64,000 bases of DNA from Castellaniella sp041675725 (GTDB taxonomy: Bacteria; Pseudomonadota; Gammaproteobacteria; Burkholderiales; Burkholderiaceae_B): NCBI RefSeq assembly GCF_041675725.1, contig NZ_JBAYTI010000004.1, forward strand, positions 12,836 through 76,835, given 5' to 3'. This document shows, in pieces, positions 55,001-62,002 of this stretch. The notes below the pieces were generated by a model that was not told the origin of the DNA, did no database searches, and saw only the letters and a program-made list of their open reading frames with translations. Each line of letters begins with the position of its first letter. Positions within the stretch are counted from its first letter, which is position 1. The position numbers and the translations under genes are program-made.

Positions 55001-55108
55001 GGCGTTCACTGAAGCCAACTCGACACCGGCCGTGCGGAAGTGATCCAGCAGGACGGGGGCGGGCATATTCAGTTCTTCAGCGAGTTGGGCGACGGTGTTA
55101 CTCGACAT
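52085..55108 (-). CDS. infB: Translation initiation factor IF-2
   Basis: A 1007-residue GTPase that places fMet-tRNA on the 30S subunit. The N-terminal IF2_N module ([20 protein letters not shown]) is followed by about 250 residues of Ala/Pro/Glu-rich disordered linker and a second IF2_N module. The G domain has [20 protein letters not shown] and [16 protein letters not shown], and the C-terminal fMet-binding domains follow. It is longer than E. coli IF-2 (890) mainly in the linker. It is 53 bases after nusA. Confidence 0.97.
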   Translation of the reverse strand: [1007 protein letters not shown]

Positions 55109-55161
55109 TCGGCTCTCTCTTTGACTACGTTGATGGGCGTATCCGGGTGATGCATGAAGGC

Positions 55162-56646
55162 TCAGCCTTCTTCATCCTCGAACCAATGCGCCCGCGCCTG
55201 CATGATCATGTCGCTGGCGGTGTCTTCCGGCAGCCCCGTGAGCTCGGCCAGCTCGTCGGTCGCCAGTTCGGCCAGATCATCCAGGCTGGTAATGTTGTTT
55301 TCGGCCAGGCGGGCCACAATGGCCCCATCCATGCCCTTGATCTCGAGCAGGTCGCGCGCCGTCTGCACGCGCTCTTCCTGGGCAATGGCCTCGGTGAGCA
55401 GTGCATTGCGGGCGCGCGCACGCAGCTCGTTGACTGTTTCTTCGTCGAACGCCTCGATTTCGAGGAGCTCTTGCAAGGGCACGTAGGCGACCTCTTCGAG
55501 GCCGGTGAACCCTTCATCGATCAGGATATCGGCAATTTCCTCGTCGACGTCGAGCCGGGTGACGAACGCATGGCGCAACTCGGCGCGCTCGGTCTCCTGG
55601 CGGTCGCGGCTTTCCTCGGGGGTCATGATGTTGATCTGCCAACCGGTGAGCTCGGAGGCCAGGCGCACGTTCTGGCCGCGAGCGCCAATGGCCTTGGGCA
55701 GGTTCTCTTCGTCGACCACGACATCCATGGCGTGACGCTCTTCATCGACCAGAATGGACTCGACGTGAGCGGGCGCCAAGGCCCCGATCACGAATTCGGC
55801 AGGCGCATCGGCCCACAGCACGATGTCGACCTGTTCGCCGCCGAGCTCGTTGCGTACGGCCGTTACCCGTGAACCCCGCATGCCCACGCAAGTACCGATG
55901 GGGTCGATACGCTTGTCGTAGGCCACCACCGCAATCTTGGCACGGATGCCCGGATCGCGGGCAGCCGCCTTGATTTCAAGCAGACCCTGTTCGATTTCCG
56001 GTACTTCGTTTTCGAACAGCTCGCGGATGAAATCAGGCGAGGTCCGCGACAAGATGACCTGCTGGCCACGCGCCGCATGATCCACCCGCAGGACATACGC
56101 ACGAATGCGATCACCCGCGCGGATGTTTTCTTTGGGAATCATTTCGGTGCGCGGCAACCGGGCTTCGACCTTGCCGATCTCGAGGATCGCATCGCCTTTG
56201 TCCATGCGCTTGACCATGCCCGACACGATGCTCTCGCCCCGGTCGAGGAAGTCATTGAGCAGCTGTTCGCGCTCGGCGTCGCGGATTTTCTGGAGTATTG
56301 CCTGCTTTGCGGCCTGGGCCCCGATACGGCCGAATTCGACGGGCTCGAGCGGCTCTTCGATGTATTCGCCGATTTCAATGCCGGGAACGATATCCTGGGC
56401 ATCCGTGAAGAGCTCCTGCGACTGCGGCTCTTGCAGGCCGGCCTCGTCGGGGACCACGAGCCAGCGCCGGAAGCCTTCGTGTTCGCCGGTTTGCCGATCG
56501 ACAGCCACGCGAATGTCGACGTCTTCCTTGAAGCGTTTTTTCATGGCTGAAGCCAGTGCGCTTTCGAGCGCACCAAAAACCACCTCGCGCTCGACGTTTT
56601 TTTCGCGCGCCAAGGCGTCAACCAATAGCAGAATTTCGCGGCTCAT
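55162..56646 (-). CDS. nusA: Transcription termination/antitermination factor NusA
   Basis: A 494-residue RNA-polymerase-associated factor. It has the N-terminal RNAP-binding domain, the S1 domain, two KH domains (IDPIGTCVGMRGSRVTAVR and AIGARGQNVRLASELTGW) and two acidic C-terminal repeats typical of proteobacterial NusA. The ATG overlaps the rimP stop by 4 bases. NusA can modulate intrinsic terminators, which is relevant to the hairpin upstream of rimP. Confidence 0.96.
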   Translation of the reverse strand: MSREILLLVDALAREKNVEREVVFGALESALASAMKKRFKEDVDIRVAVDRQTGEHEGFRRWLVVPDEAGLQEPQSQELFTDAQDIVPGIEIGEYIEEPLEPVEFGRIGAQAAKQAILQKIRDAEREQLLNDFLDRGESIVSGMVKRMDKGDAILEIGKVEARLPRTEMIPKENIRAGDRIRAYVLRVDHAARGQQVILSRTSPDFIRELFENEVPEIEQGLLEIKAAARDPGIRAKIAVVAYDKRIDPIGTCVGMRGSRVTAVRNELGGEQVDIVLWADAPAEFVIGALAPAHVESILVDEERHAMDVVVDEENLPKAIGARGQNVRLASELTGWQINIMTPEESRDRQETERAELRHAFVTRLDVDEEIADILIDEGFTGLEEVAYVPLQELLEIEAFDEETVNELRARARNALLTEAIAQEERVQTARDLLEIKGMDGAIVARLAENNITSLDDLAELATDELAELTGLPEDTASDMIMQARAHWFEDEEG

Positions 56647-57113
56647 CGCTTCTTACCCTTGAAATCGAGAATCGGGTCCAGCCTGGCCCTATCCACATCG
56701 TCACATGAAAACGGCAGTACCCGCTGCTGGCCGGCATCATCCTGCCAGTGCAGACTGAACGTGGCCGGATCTTCGGACTCGAGATGCAACAGACCCACGA
56801 ACGTCTTGCGCGATTCGACCGGTTCGTGCAGGCGCAGCTCGATGCGCTGACCTGCGAAACGGATGAAATCCGCTGGCCGCCGCAATGGCCGATCAACCCC
56901 CGGCGAACTGACTTCTAGACGCTTGTAGTCGACGCCTTCGACTTCGAAGACATGCGACAGCTGGCGCGACACCTGCTCGCAATCTTCGATTCGCACCCCT
57001 TGGGGGCGATCGATGATCACACGCAAAACCCCCAGGGGCGCGCGCTCTACGTCGACCAGTTCGACATCGAAACCCAACAGGGCCTGCCGGGTTACCGTGA
57101 GAATATCTGCCAT
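56643..57113 (-). CDS. rimP: Ribosome maturation factor RimP
   Basis: A 156-residue factor for 30S maturation and first gene of rimP-nusA-infB-rbfA-truB-typA. Conserved segments are GFDVELVDVERAPLGVLRVI and VSSPGVDRPLRRPADFIRFAG. The ATG at 57113 is the family start and is preceded by GGA. Directly upstream is a T-run and hairpin that looks like an intrinsic terminator. Confidence 0.95.
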   Translation of the reverse strand: MADILTVTRQALLGFDVELVDVERAPLGVLRVIIDRPQGVRIEDCEQVSRQLSHVFEVEGVDYKRLEVSSPGVDRPLRRPADFIRFAGQRIELRLHEPVESRKTFVGLLHLESEDPATFSLHWQDDAGQQRVLPFSCDDVDRARLDPILDFKGKKR

Positions 57114-57120
57114 GAAATCC

Positions 57121-57146
57121 AAAAAAAAGGGGCTGTCCGGCAGCCC
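57121..57146 (-). terminator. Intrinsic terminator-like hairpin directly upstream of rimP
   Basis: On the minus strand GGGCTG (57146 to 57141), loop CCGGA, CAGCCC (57135 to 57130), one C, then eight T (57128 to 57121). This is a complete rho-independent terminator form. It ends 7 bases before the rimP ATG. It could end rluB transcription, act as an attenuator in the rimP leader, or both. Confidence 0.75.
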
Positions 57147-57184
57147 TCTGTTTGCCCGTACACGACCAGGCGAATTCAGGTACT

Positions 57185-57200
57185 TTCGGGTTGCCCCGAA
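57185..57200 (-). promoter_or_regulatory. GNRA-tetraloop hairpin in the rluB-rimP spacer
   Basis: The minus strand reads TTCGGG-GCAA-CCCGAA, a perfect 6-base stem closed by a GCAA tetraloop, about 40 bases before the terminator-like hairpin. A weak -10 candidate, TACAAT, lies further upstream at 57236 to 57231. Both would fall in a structured rimP leader if transcription starts there. Confidence 0.45.
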
Positions 57201-57274
57201 TCCACAACACAAAGTGCTGTAAAGCCTTGCATTGTAACATCATTTGGGTGCCGCCATACACCGCTTTCATGTAT

Positions 57275-58786
57275 TTATCGAGCGGGCCCTGTGCGCCAAA
57301 GCTGGGATTCATGTGCGTGCGCCCCGCGTGGCTGATGTTCGCCGCGCGGGCTCGGCGTGCGGCGGGCTGGCTTGCCCTTGGCGATGCCTGCCGGCTGGGT
57401 CGCCCCCGCTGCCTTGCCGGGCCGCCCCGATTTGCCCTGCCGGGCGGGTTTCGCACCGGGCTTGCCCCCCCCCGCCGGCTTTTTCGCGCCGGTCGGGGCC
57501 CCGCCGGCTTCAGCCCCTGCAGGACCCTTGGCCGCCTGCCTGGACTTGTGTCGGGGCGGCTTCTTGCCTTGTTCGGGATGCCCATTGGCCAAGCCGCCGC
57601 TGATCAGCAGCCCGGGGCCGAAAGGATCCACGGCCTGCCTGCGCCCGCCCGACACTTTGCCACGGCGGTTGATCCGCGCACCATTTTGGCCATTTTGTGC
57701 CACAGTCCCAAACCCCGGCGGCAACGCACTGGCATGCGACAGGGGCTGGCGCTCTTGGGCGGCATCGTCTGCGGACCCAGCCCCGAGCAGGCCCAGCTGG
57801 ACCATCAGCGCACCGACGAGATTCTGGTCGAGCTCCTCCCAGCGCCCCCGACGCAGCTGCACCGGCAGGACGACATCGCCGAAACGCGTACGGATCAGGC
57901 GGCTGACGACCACCCCGACACCCTCGAAGAGACGCCTGACCTCGCGATTGCGGCCTTCTCCCAAGGTGACCCGGTACCACCGGTTGCTGCCTTCGCCACC
58001 CAGATATTCGAGTGTGTCGAAACGCGCCGGGCCGTCGCCCAATTCGATACCTTCGAGCAATTGACGCTGCTTTTCGGCATCGAGCTCGCCCAGCACCCGG
58101 ACGGCGTATTCGCGCTCGGCCCCATAGCGCGGATGCGCGAGCCGATTGGCGAGGTCGCCCGACGTGGTGAAGATCAGCAGGCCCTCGGTGTTGAGATCGA
58201 GCCGCCCGACCGACAGCCACTTGGCGCCCCGCACACGCGGCAAACGCGCAAAGACGGTCGCCCGCCCTTCGGGATCATCGTGGCTGACGATCTCGCCGGC
58301 CGGCTTGTGATAGATCACCACCCGGGGCAGCTTCCCGGCCTTTGGACGCGAAATCAGGCGGCCATTGACGCGCACCTTGTCGTCCGGACCGATGCGCTGG
58401 CCGACATGGGCCGGCTCGCCGTTCACCGAGACCCGCCCCGCCACGATCAGATCTTCCATGTCGCGACGCGACCCCACCCCCGCATCCGCCAGCACCTTGT
58501 GCAGTTTCGGGCGCAGGACGTCGTGCTCGAGATACGAGCCCAACCGATGTTCGATCGACTCGGCCCGCCCCAGATAGGACAGCGCCTGATCCGCCTCTGC
58601 GGCGGTACCCGGATCGATGTCGGGGGCAGACTCGGCCATCCTTTCGGGCGCGTCTGCGCGGCGCCGCCGGTATGGGCTACGCAGTTTGCGCCCATGTGGA
58701 CGCCCTTTGCCCGCTCGTTCGGCCGTGCCGGACTGTTCCGCATGGGCCTGGGCGGCGGGCTGGACGGCTTCGAGATCTGCTGTCAT
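57275..58786 (-). CDS. rluB: 23S rRNA pseudouridine(2605) synthase RluB
   Basis: A 503-residue enzyme, longer than E. coli RluB because both ends carry basic low-complexity tails. The S4-like domain LHKVLADAGVGSRRDMEDLI begins near residue 95. The catalytic aspartate is in LSVGRLDLNTEGLLIFTTSG, and EGRNREVRRLFEGVG is the RsuA/RluB-subfamily motif. From about residue 370 the protein is Lys/Gly/Pro/Ala-rich and probably disordered RNA-binding tail. It follows scpB by 15 bases. Confidence 0.93.
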   Translation of the reverse strand: MTADLEAVQPAAQAHAEQSGTAERAGKGRPHGRKLRSPYRRRRADAPERMAESAPDIDPGTAAEADQALSYLGRAESIEHRLGSYLEHDVLRPKLHKVLADAGVGSRRDMEDLIVAGRVSVNGEPAHVGQRIGPDDKVRVNGRLISRPKAGKLPRVVIYHKPAGEIVSHDDPEGRATVFARLPRVRGAKWLSVGRLDLNTEGLLIFTTSGDLANRLAHPRYGAEREYAVRVLGELDAEKQRQLLEGIELGDGPARFDTLEYLGGEGSNRWYRVTLGEGRNREVRRLFEGVGVVVSRLIRTRFGDVVLPVQLRRGRWEELDQNLVGALMVQLGLLGAGSADDAAQERQPLSHASALPPGFGTVAQNGQNGARINRRGKVSGGRRQAVDPFGPGLLISGGLANGHPEQGKKPPRHKSRQAAKGPAGAEAGGAPTGAKKPAGGGKPGAKPARQGKSGRPGKAAGATQPAGIAKGKPARRTPSPRGEHQPRGAHAHESQLWRTGPAR

Positions 58787-58801
58787 GAGGCTGTGTGACT
58801 C

Positions 58802-59383
58802 CTAAACCAATTTTTCCTGTGGCCCATAGGGGCCTGTTTCATCGAGAAATAATGCATCGACCTGGGCTGACTGCTGGGGATCGAGCGCCGGTAATTCATC
58901 GAGCGCCCGCAACCCGAGATCATCCAGAAAACGACGCGTCGTTCCCCATAGAGCGGGTCTGCCCGGCGCATCCCGGTATCCCAGCGTTTCGACCCAGCCA
59001 CGATCTTCGAGGGTGCGCATGATCTGGCTGGATACCGTCACCCCGCGAATTTCTTCGATATCGCCACGAGTGACAGGCTGGCGCCACGCAATGATGGCCA
59101 GTGTCTCGAGGACGGCACGAGAATAACGCGTTGGTTTTTCGGGGCTCAGGCGCCCCAGGTAAGGCTGCATGTCGGGACGGCTCTGAAAGCGCCACCCGCC
59201 CGCTACCTGAACCAGCTGCAAGCCCCTGTCTTGCCAATCTAGCTGCAGCACGGCCAAGTGACGACGGACGTCGTCCCCGGAAATCTGGTCTTCGAAAAGT
59301 TTGCGCAGAATGCCAACCGCCAAGGGTTCTTCTGCACACAACAAGGCGGTTTCAAGTATACGCAGGATTTCCGCTTCAGTCAT
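58802..59383 (-). CDS. scpB: Segregation and condensation protein B
   Basis: A 193-residue winged-helix protein of the SMC-ScpAB condensin complex. The N-terminus ILRILETALLCAEEPLAVGI and the block AVLETLAIIAWRQPVTRGDIEEIRG are typical. Its usual partner scpA is not next to it. It heads the leftward scpB-rluB pair and is divergent from the initiator tRNA gene. No ribosome site is evident before the ATG. Confidence 0.95.
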   Translation of the reverse strand: MTEAEILRILETALLCAEEPLAVGILRKLFEDQISGDDVRRHLAVLQLDWQDRGLQLVQVAGGWRFQSRPDMQPYLGRLSPEKPTRYSRAVLETLAIIAWRQPVTRGDIEEIRGVTVSSQIMRTLEDRGWVETLGYRDAPGRPALWGTTRRFLDDLGLRALDELPALDPQQSAQVDALFLDETGPYGPQEKLV

Positions 59384-59408
59384 TGTAACTTGAACTCAAA
59401 AGGTTTGC

Positions 59409-59437
59409 TTGCAGTATTTTCCCAGACTTGCTATAGT
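59409..59437 (+). promoter_or_regulatory. Promoter of the initiator tRNA gene
   Basis: TTGCAG (59409-59414) and TATAGT (59432-59437) are separated by 17 bases, a good sigma-70 arrangement. Transcription would start near 59444, about six bases before the mature tRNA 5' end. Confidence 0.7.
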
Positions 59438-59449
59438 TTCGTCTTCAGC

Positions 59450-59526
<77 letters not shown>

Positions 59527-59534
59527 GATAAAGC

Positions 59535-59565
59535 CAGGGGCTTGCCAGTATTTGGCAAGCCCCTG
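59535..59565. terminator. Perfect 13-base-pair hairpin after the initiator tRNA
   Basis: CAGGGGCTTGCCA (59535-59547) pairs without mismatch with TGGCAAGCCCCTG (59553-59565) around the loop GTATT. It lies 8 bases after the tRNA and 15 before the end of the convergent GNAT gene. Neither strand has a strong T-run, so it probably works as a weak bidirectional terminator or 3' stabiliser. Confidence 0.6.
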
Positions 59566-59580
59566 TGCCATTTGGGCCTT

Positions 59581-60243
59581 TCAGCGGCGCAGCGGCATGC
59601 GCTGACGGCCATCGGCATCGAAGTTGGATGGCTCCAGCCACGCCACGAAGCGCGCCCGGATCGCAGGCCATTCGGTGTCTGTGATCGAATACCAGGCCGT
59701 ATCGCGGTTCTCGCCCTTGACGACCATATGCTGGCGGAAAACGCCCTCGGGCGTGAAACCGAAGCGCAACGCCGCGCGCCGTGATGCCTGATTCTGGGCA
59801 TTGCATCGCCATTGCCATCGGCGATAGGCCAGCGTCGTCATCATGTGGTCTGCCAACAGGAAAAACGCTTCCGTTGCCACCCGGCTGCGGGCGATGCGCG
59901 GCCCCCAGAGAATGTGCCCGATCTCGGCAGTGCCGTATTGCGGCACGATGTCCATCAGGCCCTGCCTGCCTTCGGCACGCCCCGTGGCCTTGTCGACCAC
60001 CGCAAAAAACAGGGGATCCGCTGATTGGGCACTGGGGATCAGCCACGCGTCGAAACCCGCCCGGGACGAGGGAATCGGGTCTGCGATGTAGCGGTGCAGC
60101 CGCTCTGCTTCGGGCCCGCTGATGGCTTGATAAAGCGCATCGCCGTGACGCATCGGATCGAGCGGTTCGAGCCGACACCAGTGCCCTTCGTGGGCACGGC
60201 GAACGGGTTCGGGCCAGGCAACGGGAAATTCGGGACGGGTCAT
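59581..60243 (-). CDS. GNAT-family N-acetyltransferase (RimJ/RimL-like)
   Basis: A 220-residue acetyltransferase of the RimJ-like group. The start region CRLEPLDPMRHGDALYQAIS, the core strand GTAEIGHILWGPRIARSRVATEA for acetyl-CoA binding, and NAQNQASRRAALRFGFTPEG are typical. The substrate is unknown; relatives modify proteins, polyamines or small molecules. I chose the ATG at 60243 because the longer in-frame reading has no family similarity. The 176 bases to the aminotransferase end hold no clear promoter. Confidence 0.88.
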   Translation of the reverse strand: MTRPEFPVAWPEPVRRAHEGHWCRLEPLDPMRHGDALYQAISGPEAERLHRYIADPIPSSRAGFDAWLIPSAQSADPLFFAVVDKATGRAEGRQGLMDIVPQYGTAEIGHILWGPRIARSRVATEAFFLLADHMMTTLAYRRWQWRCNAQNQASRRAALRFGFTPEGVFRQHMVVKGENRDTAWYSITDTEWPAIRARFVAWLEPSNFDADGRQRMPLRR

Positions 60244-60419
60244 GAAAACAGGCTCCCAGCCGATGACAGTGTGCCGCATCCAATCGTGCCGATCGACACG
60301 CCTGCCGTCATGGGGGCGGTCCGGGGCGGATCCGACCCCGCCCATTTTGCCCGACAGCCATGCCACTATGCAAGTGAACGTTTCAGATGCCGCAAAGCGC
60401 GCGATGGTGAAACGGCCTT

Positions 60420-61736
60420 TCAGCCCAAAGACTTGACGACGTCTTCGGTGATTTCAAGCGTCAGGTCGATATCCTCTTTGGTGTGCGCAAACGAGATGCT
60501 GCCTTGCTTGCAGGGCGTTGGAAACTGCAGAATCCCCTTTTCCACCAGGGCCTTTCTGTACTTGAGATCTTTGTCGTTGTCGTTGTGCAGGACGATGTCC
60601 TGCCAGCCTTCTGGCGCATGGTCCATGAAATACACGCAAAATGCCGAACCCTGGCGCACCAGCGTGGTCGGATAGGACTGGCGGCTGAATATCGTATTCA
60701 GGCCGTCTTCGATATGTTGGCCAAGGCGCTCGAGGTGACCGTAGATTTCGTCGCCGCGCTCGTTGAGCTTGCGAATGACGGCCATGCTTGCCGCTACGGG
60801 GATGGGATGCGCATTATAGGTACCGGCAATCAAGACTTTTTTTGCTGGATCCGGGTGGTTGAAATACTGCATGATCTCGCGTTTGCCGCCAATGACTGCC
60901 ATCGGATACCCGTTGGCCACGGCCTTGCCGAAGGTGGACAGGTCGGGCGTGACGCCGCAGAGGCCCTGATATCCGGCCAGGGCGTAACGAAAGCCGGTCT
61001 TGACCTCGTCAAAGATGAGTATCGTGCCGTATTCGTCGCACAGCGCACGCAATTGCTGCAGATACCCGTCCCGAGGCTTCACGATGCCAATGTTCTGCAG
61101 GATCGGTTCGAGGATGACCGCTGCGATGTCCCGGCGGGACAGTACCTTCTCGACCGCCTCGAGATCATTGAACTCGACCACGTGGGTAAGCGCATCCTGG
61201 AATTTCGGGATCCCGGCGGTGATTGGATGCTTGGCGTATTCCGTCCCCCTGACATGGTTGCGGACTTCGTCGTTGACGTCCATCAGGTTGTAGGCCACCG
61301 AATCCGACCAGCCGTTATAGCCACCCTGCATCACCAGGATCCGCTCGCGGCCCGTGGCGGCACGCGCCAGGCGAATTGCATAGGCATCGGCCTCCGAACC
61401 GGTGTTGGTGATCTGTACCTGCGCCATGGACGGCACCGCCTCGACCAGCATGCGCGCGATCTCGCCTTCCCAGGGGGTCGTGCCAGCCCCCATGAGGGAC
61501 TGCTTGTCCAGAATGCTGCCGACCACCGCCTTTTCGACATCGGGATCATGGTGGCCAAGAAGATAAGGCCCGAACGCAGCGTGATAGTCGATGTAGCGGC
61601 GCCCTTCGTCGTCCCACATGTAGGCCCCTTCGGCCCGAACGAACTTTCTCATGGGGGAAATCACCCGATTCAAAGACATCGCGCCACCGGGGATGTACGT
61701 TGAATAATCCAAAACGCTGTTTTCAGCCATGCTCAT
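60420..61736 (-). CDS. Class III PLP aminotransferase, HemL-like
   Basis: A 438-residue fold-type I enzyme resembling glutamate-1-semialdehyde aminomutase and related class III transaminases. It has IPGGAMSLNRV at the start, ITNTGSEADAYAIRLARAAT for PLP-phosphate binding, LIFDEVKTGFRYA and the PLP lysine in STFGKAVANGYPMAVIGG near residue 267. The context (divergent MFS transporter, GntR-type palindrome) suggests catabolism or export of an amino compound rather than heme synthesis. AGGAA lies about 8 bases before the ATG at 61736. The substrate is not known. Confidence 0.85.
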   Translation of the reverse strand: MSMAENSVLDYSTYIPGGAMSLNRVISPMRKFVRAEGAYMWDDEGRRYIDYHAAFGPYLLGHHDPDVEKAVVGSILDKQSLMGAGTTPWEGEIARMLVEAVPSMAQVQITNTGSEADAYAIRLARAATGRERILVMQGGYNGWSDSVAYNLMDVNDEVRNHVRGTEYAKHPITAGIPKFQDALTHVVEFNDLEAVEKVLSRRDIAAVILEPILQNIGIVKPRDGYLQQLRALCDEYGTILIFDEVKTGFRYALAGYQGLCGVTPDLSTFGKAVANGYPMAVIGGKREIMQYFNHPDPAKKVLIAGTYNAHPIPVAASMAVIRKLNERGDEIYGHLERLGQHIEDGLNTIFSRQSYPTTLVRQGSAFCVYFMDHAPEGWQDIVLHNDNDKDLKYRKALVEKGILQFPTPCKQGSISFAHTKEDIDLTLEITEDVVKSLG

Positions 61737-61765
61737 ATTGATTTTCCTGGATTGAACAAACACCG

Positions 61766-61790
61766 AAGCGCATGCCTCATTCATGCGCTT
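61766..61790. repeat. Inverted repeat in the aminotransferase leader
   Basis: AAGCGCATG (61766-61774) and CATGCGCTT (61782-61790) are perfect inverted copies around a 7-base loop. It lies 30-54 bases before the aminotransferase ATG, in the 266-base region between that gene and the MFS transporter. It could be an RNA hairpin or a protein-binding site. Confidence 0.55.
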
Positions 61791-61922
61791 GGCCATCAGG
61801 CCAGCGGTGGCCCGGATGCTCCGAACACCCTGGCCGACCCTGCCATCGGCTGGCGTGCCTGGCCTCGTCGCTGACGGTCGTCTCTGACGGCGCTCGCCGC
61901 TCATCATAGCAGTTGATGATAG

Positions 61923-61933
61923 TTGTCAGACAA
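61923..61933. promoter_or_regulatory. GntR/FadR-type operator candidate
   Basis: TTGTCAGACAA is a perfect palindrome around a central A and fits the FadR-subfamily GntR consensus TNGTNNNACNA. It lies between the divergent aminotransferase and MFS genes, about 70 bases before the MFS start. Two TATACT -10 candidates (61975-61980 and 61989-61994) follow it. No GntR regulator gene is in the window. Confidence 0.5.
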
Positions 61934-62002
61934 ATACCCGCTTGGAACACGCTTTGCACTTTCCCAATCTCCGATATACTTAGGGGTTTATACTGATACA
62001 TC

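Noticed and set aside
56893..57585. Alternative minus-strand frame continuing past the rluB stop toward rimP, considered as a frameshifted RluB tail
   Set aside because: It runs on through the rimP start without a stop and shows no RluB similarity, and the annotated RluB tail ends normally.
60420..61736. Naming the class III aminotransferase hemL
   Set aside because: It resembles HemL in fold and active site, but its context and start region differ from true glutamate-1-semialdehyde aminomutase, and the main hemL is expected elsewhere.
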